Both the position numbers and the translations under genes were made by a program. Below the pieces are notes generated by a model. That model was given only the letters and a program-made list of their open reading frames with translations. It made no database searches and was not told the DNA's origin. From the NCBI GenBank assembly GCA_943704525.1, contig CALSCQ010003338.1:1-27472 (forward strand): a DNA stretch of 27,472 bases, written 5' to 3'. This document shows, in pieces, positions 19,666 to 27,472 of this stretch. The DNA is from Pigoraptor vietnamica. Its lineage: Eukaryota > Opisthokonta > Filasterea. Position 1 is the first letter of the stretch. Every line of letters starts with the position of its first letter.

Positions 19666-22020
19666 ATGGGCCTCATGTCGCGCCGTTCGCTGGTGCGCCT
19701 CGTGGCCACAGTGGTGGTGGCGGCGCACGCGGCTGTGTTGGTGTGGACTCTGTCGGAGGGCGACTCAACGTCGGCCGAGGAGCATAATATCGCCTCGCGG
19801 CACGTGAAGGACGTGGCGTCGATGACGGGCCAAGACGCGGCGCCTGCGGAAGGGCTCACGCGCGGCAGCGATCACGCTGACCAATTGCTTGCGGTGGCTG
19901 AGCCGATTGGGCCGGCTCTGGTCCCTGCACCGCGCGCCGAGGTCGAAGTGAGTGGGGCGAGCATATCGGCGAAGGGGGTGACTGCGCGGGACAGCCCCAA
20001 CGTCAAGGCGCCCGCGGGAGGCGATCGAGACAAGGGCGCTTCGAGTGGGACGCACGTGACGCCCGGCGAAGGGCAAGCACCGTCTGGGGCGGGTGCTGTG
20101 GAGTCTTCGGCGATCGACAACGCCGATCGCGGCGCGCGCGCGAATGTGAAGCCGGAGGGCGTAGCGCAAGCGAATGACGTAGTTAAGGAAGTGGGGCGTT
20201 CGAAGGAGGCGGAATCCGCAGACGAGCCGGCGCCTAAAACCGCAGCGACAACTGCGACGGCGTCGTGGAGTGAGGCGGCGCATCAGGCCGCAGCGCAGAG
20301 GAACACGCTCGCATTCCTTCGCGCGGTGGTTCCGCCCACTTTTCCACTGAAGAAAATCACCGCCGACCTTCGTGAAATGCGCGAGGAGACAGACGAGTCA
20401 CGTCGTGTCACGGACGAGATGCTGGTGCGCGACGTCACTATTGTTGTGTCGCACAAGGAGGCACTCGCGCCCGTGCGGGTCGTGCTGCCCGCCCTCCGTG
20501 CAGTCCTGCCGTCGGGCATCTCCATCGTCATCATCTCGACCGGCCCCTGCAACAGCTGCCGCGACTTTATTCGCGCATGGACGGACGAACTCGTGCGCAC
20601 TGACGCCGCCTTTAACGGCCGAGTGCGCATCCTGCACGCGCCGGACTTCAAGTCGTCGAGCACGATGAGACGCCAAGTGGGTCCCTCCATCACGACCAAG
20701 TACGCCCTCTTCATCAACAACGACGTGTTCCCGGCGACCCCACAGTCGCTGCGGGAGCTCTATGCCGCGGCCGAGTGGACGCACACTGCGGCGCACCTGT
20801 ACCTCCCCTTCATCGCGGAAGTCCGCTACGGCAGCGTCGGTGGCATGCACGGCGGGCTGACGGGGCTCTGGTTCGCCGTGGGCAAGAACGGCGTGGCGAC
20901 GCGGCACATTGATGTGAACGAGACGCGGCGGCATGCCCTGAAGGAGACGTCGCACTCGGGCGTCACCCCGCAGCCCTCGTCAATCGAGGACCACGTGTTT
21001 TTCATGCGCGACCCCGCACGCACGTCGCAGGCGCTGTTTGACCCGAGCGCGTCGCTCACGACCGAATACCTCGACATGGCGATGAACATGCGCTACGCGG
21101 GACTGAGCATCGTGGACTCATTCACGAGCTGGTGGGCGCTCGCGCTGACGGACATTGCATCGGCGGACGACATGCCCTTTGTCGCGTGGCGCCGCAGCGA
21201 CTACATGGCAGAAGCGACCATCTCGTACATTTCCCGCAAGTGGAAGCTGTCCATGGGCGTCTACAGCGGCTTCCACTCGTACTTCCGTGCAAACAGCATG
21301 CGCGAGCTCGTGTGGTCGCGCGGCGCGGGGACGGCCCCCACGGCACCCTGCGATGCGCTCTCGCTGGCCGCGTCGATGCTCGCGCTGATCGGGTTCAACA
21401 CGTTTGACGTGACCGTGCAGGGCGGCGGCGAGTCGGCTACTGCATCCGGGGCCGTGTGGCACCTCGCGTATCACCCGATGATCGAAGCGTGCGGCATTGC
21501 ACGTAAGGCGAATGCGCCGATGTCCGTGTCATCGTCGCTCGCCATCCACAAGGTCGAGCTCACGGACGTGGTTGGGGACGCCGCTGCGCGCTCCGCCGCT
21601 CTGCACAGCGGCCGCCTGTTTACCGTCCAGCGCAAGAACGCCGAGTACCCCCTCTCTCCGCCCGAGAATGAGCCTATTTTCTTCCCGGACATCGCCGTCG
21701 TGCACGTGCGCGGCGTTCCTGCGGATCGGGCGCGCGATGCCGTTGACACGTCGTCGGTGTGCTGGTCGCGCGATGGGGGTGCCACCGTGGACTGCGTCGC
21801 GTGGATGTTGGCGGGCGATGCGGCGTCCGCGGAGCCCCTCGCCACGCTGCGTTCCCTCAGCGCGACATCGAGCAACCTGTGCATCATTCGGCGGGACACT
21901 CCCGGTCGCCCGCTCGATCTCATATCTGGCCCACCCGCGCAATTTGCACTCGAACGCGTGGCATACTTATCCGCAGAGCCTTCCCGTGTTGCGGCTGCGT
22001 TCGCAAAGGCCCTTTCATAA
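19666..22020 (+). CDS. Type II membrane protein, glycosyltransferase-like
   Basis: A single uninterrupted frame of 784 aa. The ATG at 19666 gives a short basic N-terminus and one hydrophobic helix (about residues 8-29, 'LVRLVATVVVAAHAAVLVW'), which looks like a Golgi signal anchor. It is followed by an Ala/Glu/Ser-rich stem to about residue 200. The globular part begins near 255 with 'DVTIVVSHKEALAPVRVVLP', then 'KYALFINNDVFPATP' around 345-358 and 'PSSIEDHVFFMRD' near 439. This order (a beta-strand opening, a DxD-type acidic motif after a hydrophobic strand, then an ED pair) fits GT-A fold family 2-like transferases. The motif here is NND rather than a classical DxD. A further segment, 'TEYLDMAMNMRYAGLSIVDS', resembles the region after the catalytic base. 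Donor and acceptor are unknown. The absence of introns is striking beside 13-exon and 5-exon neighbours. An alternative ATG lies three codons downstream. Confidence 0.62.
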   Translation: MGLMSRRSLVRLVATVVVAAHAAVLVWTLSEGDSTSAEEHNIASRHVKDVASMTGQDAAPAEGLTRGSDHADQLLAVAEPIGPALVPAPRAEVEVSGASISAKGVTARDSPNVKAPAGGDRDKGASSGTHVTPGEGQAPSGAGAVESSAIDNADRGARANVKPEGVAQANDVVKEVGRSKEAESADEPAPKTAATTATASWSEAAHQAAAQRNTLAFLRAVVPPTFPLKKITADLREMREETDESRRVTDEMLVRDVTIVVSHKEALAPVRVVLPALRAVLPSGISIVIISTGPCNSCRDFIRAWTDELVRTDAAFNGRVRILHAPDFKSSSTMRRQVGPSITTKYALFINNDVFPATPQSLRELYAAAEWTHTAAHLYLPFIAEVRYGSVGGMHGGLTGLWFAVGKNGVATRHIDVNETRRHALKETSHSGVTPQPSSIEDHVFFMRDPARTSQALFDPSASLTTEYLDMAMNMRYAGLSIVDSFTSWWALALTDIASADDMPFVAWRRSDYMAEATISYISRKWKLSMGVYSGFHSYFRANSMRELVWSRGAGTAPTAPCDALSLAASMLALIGFNTFDVTVQGGGESATASGAVWHLAYHPMIEACGIARKANAPMSVSSSLAIHKVELTDVVGDAAARSAALHSGRLFTVQRKNAEYPLSPPENEPIFFPDIAVVHVRGVPADRARDAVDTSSVCWSRDGGATVDCVAWMLAGDAASAEPLATLRSLSATSSNLCIIRRDTPGRPLDLISGPPAQFALERVAYLSAEPSRVAAAFAKALS

Positions 22021-22172
22021 CAGTGCGTTGGCCCCTTTTTAAATTAATTTGCGAATGTACAAACCAAGATTGCCGTCTCGTCAGTTCAGTGCTCGGGCTG
22101 ACGGCCAACAATCTTCCCGCTCAGTACCACACTCGCACACATGATAACGTTTTTCGCCTTCCGACGCTCGCC

Positions 22173-22339
22173 ATTGGTCGCACTTTTCAAGCGCCATTGG
22201 TCAGTCAGCGAACCGAGGCAGCTACTGAAATGCTGGACCAGAGCGGACTAATCCCATAGTTTAAGCATAACTTACATATGGCCATCGCCACGAACGTCAG
22301 CCCGACATCATATCCGCTACTGATTGGTCCTTTGATTGG
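22173..22339 (+). promoter_or_regulatory. Four inverted CCAAT boxes upstream of the gene at 22586
   Basis: ATTGG occurs at 22173-22177, 22196-22200, 22323-22327 and 22335-22339. The first pair is in the context GCCATTGGTC and the second in TGATTGGT. All are in the same orientation, 250-415 bases before the presumed start codon at 22586. Clustering of four NF-Y-type boxes supports an active promoter for the downstream gene; binding is not shown. The rest of 22021-22585 has no credible gene. Confidence 0.45.
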
Positions 22340-22585
22340 TGTTATGGTGCTCCCACAGTCTGCACCGTCGCCGTCCTCTATTTCTTTGTCCCCTTTGCGT
22401 TTTCGCTCTCTCACCAGACGCTTTCTGGCTTTGCTGTGCCGCCGCTGCATCGCGATTGTTAAGTGCGGCCGCCGCACTGAGACTGCATCTTCAGTTTACT
22501 ACTGTATTCAGTTAATCGGCTCTCAGGCCTCTCTCTCTGCGCGCTCAGTCGCCATTCGCACTCCACTTGCGCCGTCCGTTTCGCG

Positions 22586-23517
22586 ATGGAGGACGCTGCG
22601 GGAAGTAAGGAGCGGCTTGCAGATTGCGACGCTGTGGCGGTGGCCGTGGTGGTGGCAGCTGAAGTGCACGAAGGTGACGCAGGCGTCTCAGGCGCGCGGC
22701 AGGAGCACGACCCCAACACTGTGCTCACTCCGGAGCAGGACAGCGACGCCAGCCACGTGCGCGCTGAGGGCGTTGGCGTGCACGAGGGAGGTGCGCCGAC
22801 GACGGACAAAGCGGCGGATGTCGCGGGTGGCTCGAGTGGTCGTGCTGCGAACTGCAGTGCTGCACGCGAATCAGTCCCGAGGCGCGCGCTGTGGGGCTGG
22901 CTGCCGTGACGACTGCGCCCGCGGGCGTCTTGTCCCCCGTCGCCGCTCTGTTGGGCGCGCTGCTGTCGACGGCGGCGTTTGCTCTCTTTGTACTCATCTA
23001 CTTTGCGCCTGCGCGCGAGACGGTGCCCTCGGAGCTGGTCGCGCGCAAACCCCTCGACTCGGTGTTTCCCAGCATTACCCCGCTTCAAGTCCCCGATTAC
23101 ATCGCGTACAACCCCTTTGACTCGCCGCTTCGTCCGTACGTCGGCCTTCAGCTGACCAGCATTCTCGTGAACGACCGCTCACTCCGGCCCTACTGGACGT
23201 ACTGGTACCTCTGGTATAGCTGGAATAAGCCGCTTCCGGGGGGTATTTTTCTGGGCGCGGACGGACGTGCACGGGCGCACGTGCTATCACCGTCGTACGA
23301 GCTCAACTTTCTACTCATATTCATGAACGTGCCCGGCGCCAACCTCAACGACATGCTGTGGCGGTGCTATGATGGCCCCCTCCCCGCATTCACCTCCCCT
23401 GAGAGGGTCTTCGTCCGGCCCTTCGTCGGTCGATATTGCGTGCGTTGTTGCAATGGCGACGTTGGGACCGTGCGTGGCTCTGCCGAGGGGATATCAGCGC
23501 ATGGAGACAGCAGATGA
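22586..23517 (+). CDS. Unidentified single-pass membrane protein (model uncertain)
   Basis: A frame opens with ATG at 22586 (MEDAAGSKERLADCDAVAVA...). It is acidic and Ala/Val-rich and ends at 22909. A second frame, open from about 22768, continues to a stop at 23515-23517. A GT-AG intron 22757-22857 (donor GTGCGC, acceptor AACTGCAG) would join them in phase 0 to 276 aa; a frameshift is the alternative. The second part has a clear hydrophobic helix ('LLGALLSTAAFALFVLIYFA') and then an aromatic-rich region with 'DYIAYNPFDSPLRPYVGLQL', 'YWTYWYLWYSWNKPLPGG' and 'YELNFLLIFMNVPGANL'. I do not recognise the family. A Golgi or ER type II protein is a fair guess, and the preceding gene also looks like one. 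From about 23390 the protein composition changes to Arg/Gly/Cys-rich and loses sense, so the true C-terminus may have been lost where subtelomeric DNA begins. Confidence 0.5.
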
Positions 23518-23813
23518 AAAGTATGTGAAGGGAAGTGGCGAGAAGGGGCAAGTGGTTGGGGGGATCTTGACAAGCGTGGACCCGCAGCAGAGGTACATTA
23601 CGTTGGTGGGAAGGGTGGACAAGCAAATTAAAGCGGTGGTCTGTTGAGCTGGGCACGAACGAGATTTATTACAAGGACGTGGAGAGAGAGGAGCAGCTCA
23701 AGAACGAGATAGGCGACATGGTGGACTTCAATTTTGACGTTGCGGTCCGCTGCATAAGAAGGTTTGGGTCAAACCTTGGAGAGATAACGAGTGCCTTGGA
23801 GGCTGCGCATTAG
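23480..23813 (+). pseudogene. Coding-like relic of unknown origin
   Basis: A stretch with good protein-like composition on the plus strand: 'EKYVKGSGEKGQVVGGIL' and 'TSVDPQQRYITLVGRVDK', then in a neighbouring frame 'ELGTNEIYYKDVEREEQL' and 'FDVAVRCIRRFGSNLGEI', ending at a TAG at 23811-23813. It overlaps the questionable tail of the previous gene. Base composition and codon use (AAG, GAG, AAT, less GC) differ from the upstream genes. The first half vaguely recalls a Sm-like fold (a G-x-V-x-G-x-L strand, then a D-x-x-x-x-x-I-x-L strand) and the end a UBA-like helical segment, but these are weak impressions. It is probably a broken fragment brought in by subtelomeric rearrangement; an intact short exon is less likely. 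Confidence 0.3.
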
Positions 23814-24091
23814 CGCTGCACATTAGCAGACAAGAAAAAGACCAATAACGGTTGGAAGCCATATTCCGGAAACAAGTTAACCGAGAGACCTTTGCGCAAA
23901 AAATAATTTAATACAGATTTTGCACAGCGGTTATACAGAACGGGTAAGGAGCATAACAGCTTTGGGGTACGCAACCCGCTTCAGCCGTCAGGCACAGCAG
24001 CACGTGTTATGCAAGACACAACTTACAGTCACATCTGCGCACAGCCGAGGTAGCATCCGCACCATTGGAGATCAGTACACAACAGCACAGA
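23814..24091. other. Subtelomeric spacer
   Basis: About 280 bases, clearly less GC-rich than the gene-bearing part (for example an AAAAAATAATTTAATACAG stretch near 23898). No reading frame, RNA gene or regulatory signal that I can support. Confidence 0.5.
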
Positions 24092-24250
24092 GACCTAAGA
24101 CCGCGGATCTTAGTGCGCAGAGCGCGGGGGACCTAAAACCGCGGATCTGGGTGCAGAAAGCGGTGGGGGCCTAAGACCGTGGATCTGGGTGCAGAAAGCG
24201 TTGGGGGCCTAAGACTGCTGCCGCGGATCTGCCGGGTGCAGAAAGCGGGC
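24092..24250. repeat. 38-bp tandem repeat, four copies
   Basis: Units begin at 24092, 24130, 24169 and 24207. The consensus is roughly GACCTAAGACCGCGGATCTG followed by GGTGCAGAAAGCGGTGGG. Copies 2 and 3 are most alike; copy 1 has TTAGTGCGCAGAGCG in its second half, and copy 4 carries small insertions (CTG, CCG). The hexamer CCTAAG resembles degenerate telomeric C-strand sequence, but the unit as a whole is not telomeric. It is a typical subtelomeric minisatellite. Confidence 0.85.
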
Positions 24251-25010
24251 ATTGGCAAAAATGTCGCCTTAGCACTGACTTAGAGGCCTAAGTAACACAA
24301 GGCACAAGGGGCCGAACTTCAGAGCAAAAGGCATTGTGCCTGTGGCATTGGCCCGCGGCTCAGTCTCTAGCGTGCGTTTTCTCTGCCGACCATTTCGGGA
24401 TCAGTATCGTCTTCTCGACTATACTGAATGGTTGTGGATTGACTGATCCGGCCCTGATCCGCTGGCCCCGTCAGGTTGCCGTGAGCCGAGACTGTGTTGG
24501 TGTACTGACTGCGTGTCAGGCCTTCGGGTTCGTGTATCGTGTATCGTGGTGTTCCTCGCACCCCTTCTCTCCCCCAGTGCTGTACATCAGTCCCGTTGGA
24601 TCTACGCCGGGCTCGCCGGTGAAGTTTGTGTGTGTACAGTATTTTTGGTCGGTTGGTACATCACCTGAGCGCACGCTTTACAGAAGCGTTAACTCGTCAC
24701 GTGCCGTCACGTGTGTGCTCGGTTATCGGTCTCATCAGTTAGCCCGCGTAGTTCCCTCACGGTGGCAGCTGCCGAACGCCGGTGCGCCCCCGTTTCCACG
24801 TTCCGGCTCCGGCGTGCGTTCGCTCACATTAGCGTTCGCCTCGCTCGAGCCCCGACGCTCCAGTCGACGGCTCTAGCCGGTTCAACGGCTCGCCATCAGC
24901 GTGCGCCCGGCCGAGAGCTTCGCAGCATCGACGTTTCGCCTCGACCACGTTACCTCATGTACTCACGGGGGTACTGTGCCGAAACTCGGGTTTCCAATTG
25001 ATTGAAGCTT
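24251..25010. other. Subtelomeric stretch without a recognisable gene
   Basis: About 760 bases. A plus-strand frame of 180 codons (24334-24876) is open but has no domain-like pattern, and its composition (many Ser, Arg, Pro, Val) looks like chance translation of GC-rich DNA. Short direct repeats such as GTGTATCGTGTATCGTG near 24532 and GTCACGTGCCGTCACGTGTG near 24696 are present. The style (promoter-like, Arg/Ser-rich if translated) is similar to that of 25400-26500 on the opposite strand. Confidence 0.45.
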
Positions 25011-25068
25011 ATGTGGGAAAATTTGAATCATTGGCCCATAATCGAATTATTGGTAAAATGACCCACAT
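25011..25068. repeat. Small AT-rich palindrome
   Basis: The block begins ATGTGGGAAAATTTGAATCA and ends GGTAAAATGACCCACAT, so its ends are perfect 7-base inverted repeats (ATGTGGG/CCCACAT) with looser complementarity inward. It is a sharp AT-rich island in GC-rich DNA. It could be a solo miniature inverted-repeat element, a hairpin or a recombination scar; there is no flanking target duplication that I can be sure of. Confidence 0.5.
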
Positions 25069-25111
25069 GTTCAAAATTAGGATGTCTCGACCAGTTCAGC
25101 GGACAGCATGT

Positions 25112-26520
25112 GTTTTTTTTTTTTTTTAGGCCCTTTGGCGGATAGTGTGGGGATTTTCTTGCCTTCGTTCTGCGAGCTGATGATCCGGGCGTGTGCTGAG
25201 CCGGAATGTCAGATTCTTCGGAGTTGTCGGACAGCACTGTGATGAGCCGTAGCGCTGGGCATCGCGCACGACGATGATGCCCCTTTGCAAGCGGGGGAAA
25301 ACGGCCGGCCGGCCCGGTTCGAACGGAAAGGGGAAAGCCGCCGGCAAGAAAGTTCAGACTGTTGTTGGGGGAGCTCAATAGCGGGAGCACAGCGGTCTGG
25401 TCACACGCGAGATCTCCGGATGAAGTCGACTGGCGGGAAAGCCAGTTAGTCCAGGCGCCAAATCAGTCGAATAAACTGCGGCTTGTTCAGTTGGCGCAAC
25501 TTGTCGCGGTGCACTGGTACGGGGCACTGCGGGAGGTCGCCGAGAAGAGGGGACACTCGAGGTAGACGGTGCTGGGTTCGTAACCGAAGCAGTGACGGAA
25601 CGTTGAGGGACGAGCGTTGTAAGAACGAACGCGAGGTAACGGCGATAGTCGAACCGTTACGTAGAGTGAGGGTTACGTAGGCCGGCCGAACTCTCGACAC
25701 GAGCGCGACGGGCGAGCGCTTGTCGACGGGGACGCGCCGCGAACTGGCCCTCAACGCAGGAGCGCGCGAGAGCGGAGGGACTAGAGCGCGCAACGCGGCA
25801 CTAGCTAAGGGGAAGAGCGGGAGAGCCAACTTCCACAACACCAACACTATATTCGCCGGAAGCCGAACACCGAGTCGTACACTACGGCCGGCCGGCTCTA
25901 CCGCCAACACCAACGGCCAATCGGCCAACACTGGAGAGTGCGGACGACGACGAAGATGCAGCGGCCGCGATGTGTGAGACGAGTCTGACGAGAGAGAACT
26001 GAAAACGAAGAAGTAAAACGAACGCCAATATATACGCGAGCAGCGACACAAATCGGCTCGGTGCACTGACGCGGCAGTTATGCAACAGGCACGAGACACG
26101 CACACACAGCGCAGCACTGCGCGGCATAGGCACACGCGCACGACTGGCGGGGCGATCCCGTTACGCAACCGCCGACACTGAGAAGCACGAAGTCTTGGGC
26201 AACTCCCGGCCGCCGTCGCCGGCACGCCGCAACCGTGCATGAAGATTGAGAGCTCGCGACGATCGCCGAACTTGTGACTGGCTTGATTGCGTAGGTAGAC
26301 GGAGACGGAAAGATTGCGCTCGTCATGATGCCGATGGAGGGCCAGTCGATCGTGGCACCACCCCGGAGCACGCACGGCACACGGCCGGCACGCACTGCCG
26401 ATCAGTACGCAGCACGTCCGTGGCATGACAGAGAGCGAATGAGCGCACACAGACGCGGGCTTCACGAACACTTACACACAATTATACGCGAATTGCCGCC
26501 GGCGCGACTGACTGACCACG
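25112..26520 (-). mobile_element. Possible old retroelement-like insert (weak)
   Basis: Read on the minus strand this region looks like a retroelement leader. From 26520 downward there is GC-rich sequence, a TATATA box near 26031 with a possible initiator TCAGACTCG about 40 bases beyond, a region that reads as Ser/Arg/Pro-rich, a hydrophilic open stretch (about 25390-25130), and then an A-run of about 15 (T-run 25112-25127 on the plus strand). The A-run could mark the 3' end of a retrotransposed copy. I found no reverse transcriptase, integrase, gag zinc knuckle or paired terminal repeats, so the family cannot be named and the region may simply be unique subtelomeric DNA. If it is an element, it looks old and incomplete. 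Confidence 0.2.
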
Positions 26521-26871
26521 GTGGCTGTTGATCTCCGACCAATCCGGTGCAACGGACGGCAAGCCACCAGTGTCCGGGCTCAGCAGGTCACGCACGTGCA
26601 CGTGACATTGCCTTATGTGGCCATACATCACCCCGTATGGGCTCAAAGCATCAGGTACGCATGCGTGCAATTAGCGATACACAGTCCTGCACTGGAGAGG
26701 CGTGGTGCTCATCTCAGCTTCCACAGCCCCTATCTTTCCGCCCCACTCGTCACTTCCGACTGCGACTGGTGGGTGTGCCGCACGAGTGCCGACGGAGATG
26801 CCAGTCTTGGAGCCTGTGAGCCGTCTGGCCTGTTTTTGCTGACTCAGCTGCCTTCTCCCGCAGTGCCCACA
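26521..26871. other. Upstream region of the truncated F-box gene
   Basis: 351 bases before the F-box start codon. A GTACGC donor-like site at 26655 and a CCTTCTCCCGCAG acceptor at 26851-26863 could bound an intron in the 5' leader. The reading frame stays open upstream of the ATG, so a longer N-terminus or an upstream exon cannot be excluded. A CCAAT box lies at about 26539. Confidence 0.4.
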
Positions 26872-27365
26872 ATGTCCGACGTGCCCTGCCTCATCATCCT
26901 GCCGGCGGAGGCCGCTGTGCCTGGCGCGCCCAACCTCGATTCCCTCCCCGCGGAGACAATCGTCGTCCACATTCTGCCCTACCTTTCCCCCGTCGAGACG
27001 GCCGCGCTGGCGAAGTCGTGCGGCCGCCTCTTGCCCGTCCTCCGCCGCGAGCGCCTCTACCACCTCTGGCCCCTCTACAACCGCAAGTTCATCGAGGACG
27101 CCGCGTTTCGCGAGGAGGTCAAGCAACGGATACCCGTCGACCGCCTCGTTCTCTACGGGTGGAAGGAGCTCACCGACCTCTCCGCGTGTGCGTGCGTCCA
27201 CTCGGCCGTCTTCACGACACTCAATCGCCTTAACGACGACGTGTGCACGGCGACCGACTTTGCGCCTCTTCAGGGAACTCACACCGTGGCCTTGTCGCTC
27301 AATACTAAAGCCGTGCCCATTTCGACCGATGCGCTCGCGCCGTTGGCCGACGTGCGCGACCTCAC
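26872..27365 (+). CDS. F-box protein, truncated by the telomere (partial)
   Basis: ATG at 26872, eleven bases after a good splice-acceptor-like CCCGCAG. About 165 codons remain before telomere repeat takes over; the frame then reads one Gly and a TAG made by the telomere itself. Residues about 22-70 form an F-box: 'LDSLPAETIVVHILPYLSPV', 'TAALAKSCGRLLPVLRRERL' and 'YHLWPLYNRKF', with the family's L-P-x-E/D start and the hydrophobic spacing that binds Skp1. F-box proteins are substrate receptors of SCF ubiquitin ligases. The remaining part has short Leu-spaced units (for example 'DALAPLADVRDLT') that look like the start of a leucine-rich substrate-binding array, whose rest is missing. High GC and clean codon use match the internal genes, so this was a normal gene until the break. 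Confidence 0.75.
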
Positions 27366-27434
27366 GGGTTAGGGTTAGGGTTAGGGTTAGGGTTAGGGTT
27401 AGGGTTAGGGTTAGGGTTAGTGTTAGGGTTAGGG

Positions 27435-27472
<38 letters not shown>
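27366..27472 (+). repeat. Telomere, TTAGGG array
   Basis: Seventeen or so TTAGGG units run to the window edge with the G-rich strand toward the right end. The array starts directly after coding sequence (CTCAC, then GGGTTAGGG), without degenerate subtelomeric repeats in between. There are two variant units: TTAGTG at about 27417-27422 and TTTAGGG near 27453-27459. TTAGGG is the repeat of animals, most fungi and many protists. Confidence 0.98.

Noticed and set aside
24092-24250. Possible CRISPR array
   Set aside because: The repeats are directly adjacent with no spacers, and the sequence is clearly eukaryotic subtelomere.
24334-24876. 180-codon plus-strand frame
   Set aside because: No motif, membrane segment or homology pattern that I could see; probably chance.
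25446-26471. 341-codon minus-strand frame in the subtelomere
   Set aside because: No recognisable domain, biased toward Arg, Ser, Cys and Val as expected from stop-poor GC-rich DNA; kept only as part of the weak retroelement-like suggestion.

Overview
This window is the right-hand end of a eukaryotic nuclear chromosome. It finishes in 107 bases of TTAGGG telomere repeat (27366-27472), in the orientation expected for a right chromosome end. The DNA is GC-rich. Most genes carry several short GT-AG introns, and many introns and spacers contain long TG/CA dinucleotide blocks. Protein content (SWEET sugar transporter, lipin, SMG7/EST1 family, ABCG transporter, a 'tiny macrocysts' TmcB-like membrane protein) and the TTAGGG telomere point to a free-living unicellular eukaryote or an early fungal, amoebozoan or algal lineage. 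I cannot place it more precisely without a database search. I saw no tRNA, rRNA or CRISPR.

Layout. 83-480 (+): last exons of an ABCG half-transporter. 1697-4645 (-): SMG7/EST1-family protein, 7 exons, 715 aa. 4982-6337 (-): SWEET transporter, 5 exons, 283 aa. 7505-11357 (+): lipin phosphatidate phosphatase, 5 exons, 926 aa. 12085-19152 (+): TmcB-like polytopic protein with a PAS-like domain, 13 exons, 1615 aa. 19666-22020 (+): intronless type II membrane protein resembling a glycosyltransferase, 784 aa. 22586-23517 (+): unidentified membrane-anchored protein with an uncertain model. For the multi-exon models I chose splice sites by hand so that phases match; the exon lengths of each complete model sum to a multiple of three.

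From about 23.4 kb the sequence changes character into subtelomeric DNA. It holds a coding-like relic (23480-23813), a 38-bp tandem repeat (24092-24250), a small AT-rich palindrome (25011-25068), and about 1.8 kb without a convincing gene that may contain an old retroelement-like insert on the minus strand. Last comes an F-box gene (26872-27365) cut off by the telomere after about 165 codons. Its reading frame runs straight into the repeat, as expected for a chromosome break healed by new telomere addition.

The genes do not form one pathway. They look like ordinary neighbouring nuclear genes: membrane transport (ABCG, SWEET), lipid metabolism and signalling (lipin), RNA decay or telomere maintenance (SMG7/EST1), sensing (TmcB-like) and glycosylation. 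The least ordinary parts are the telomere-truncated F-box gene, the strong GTG bias at splice donors alongside TG-rich introns, and the mosaic subtelomere.
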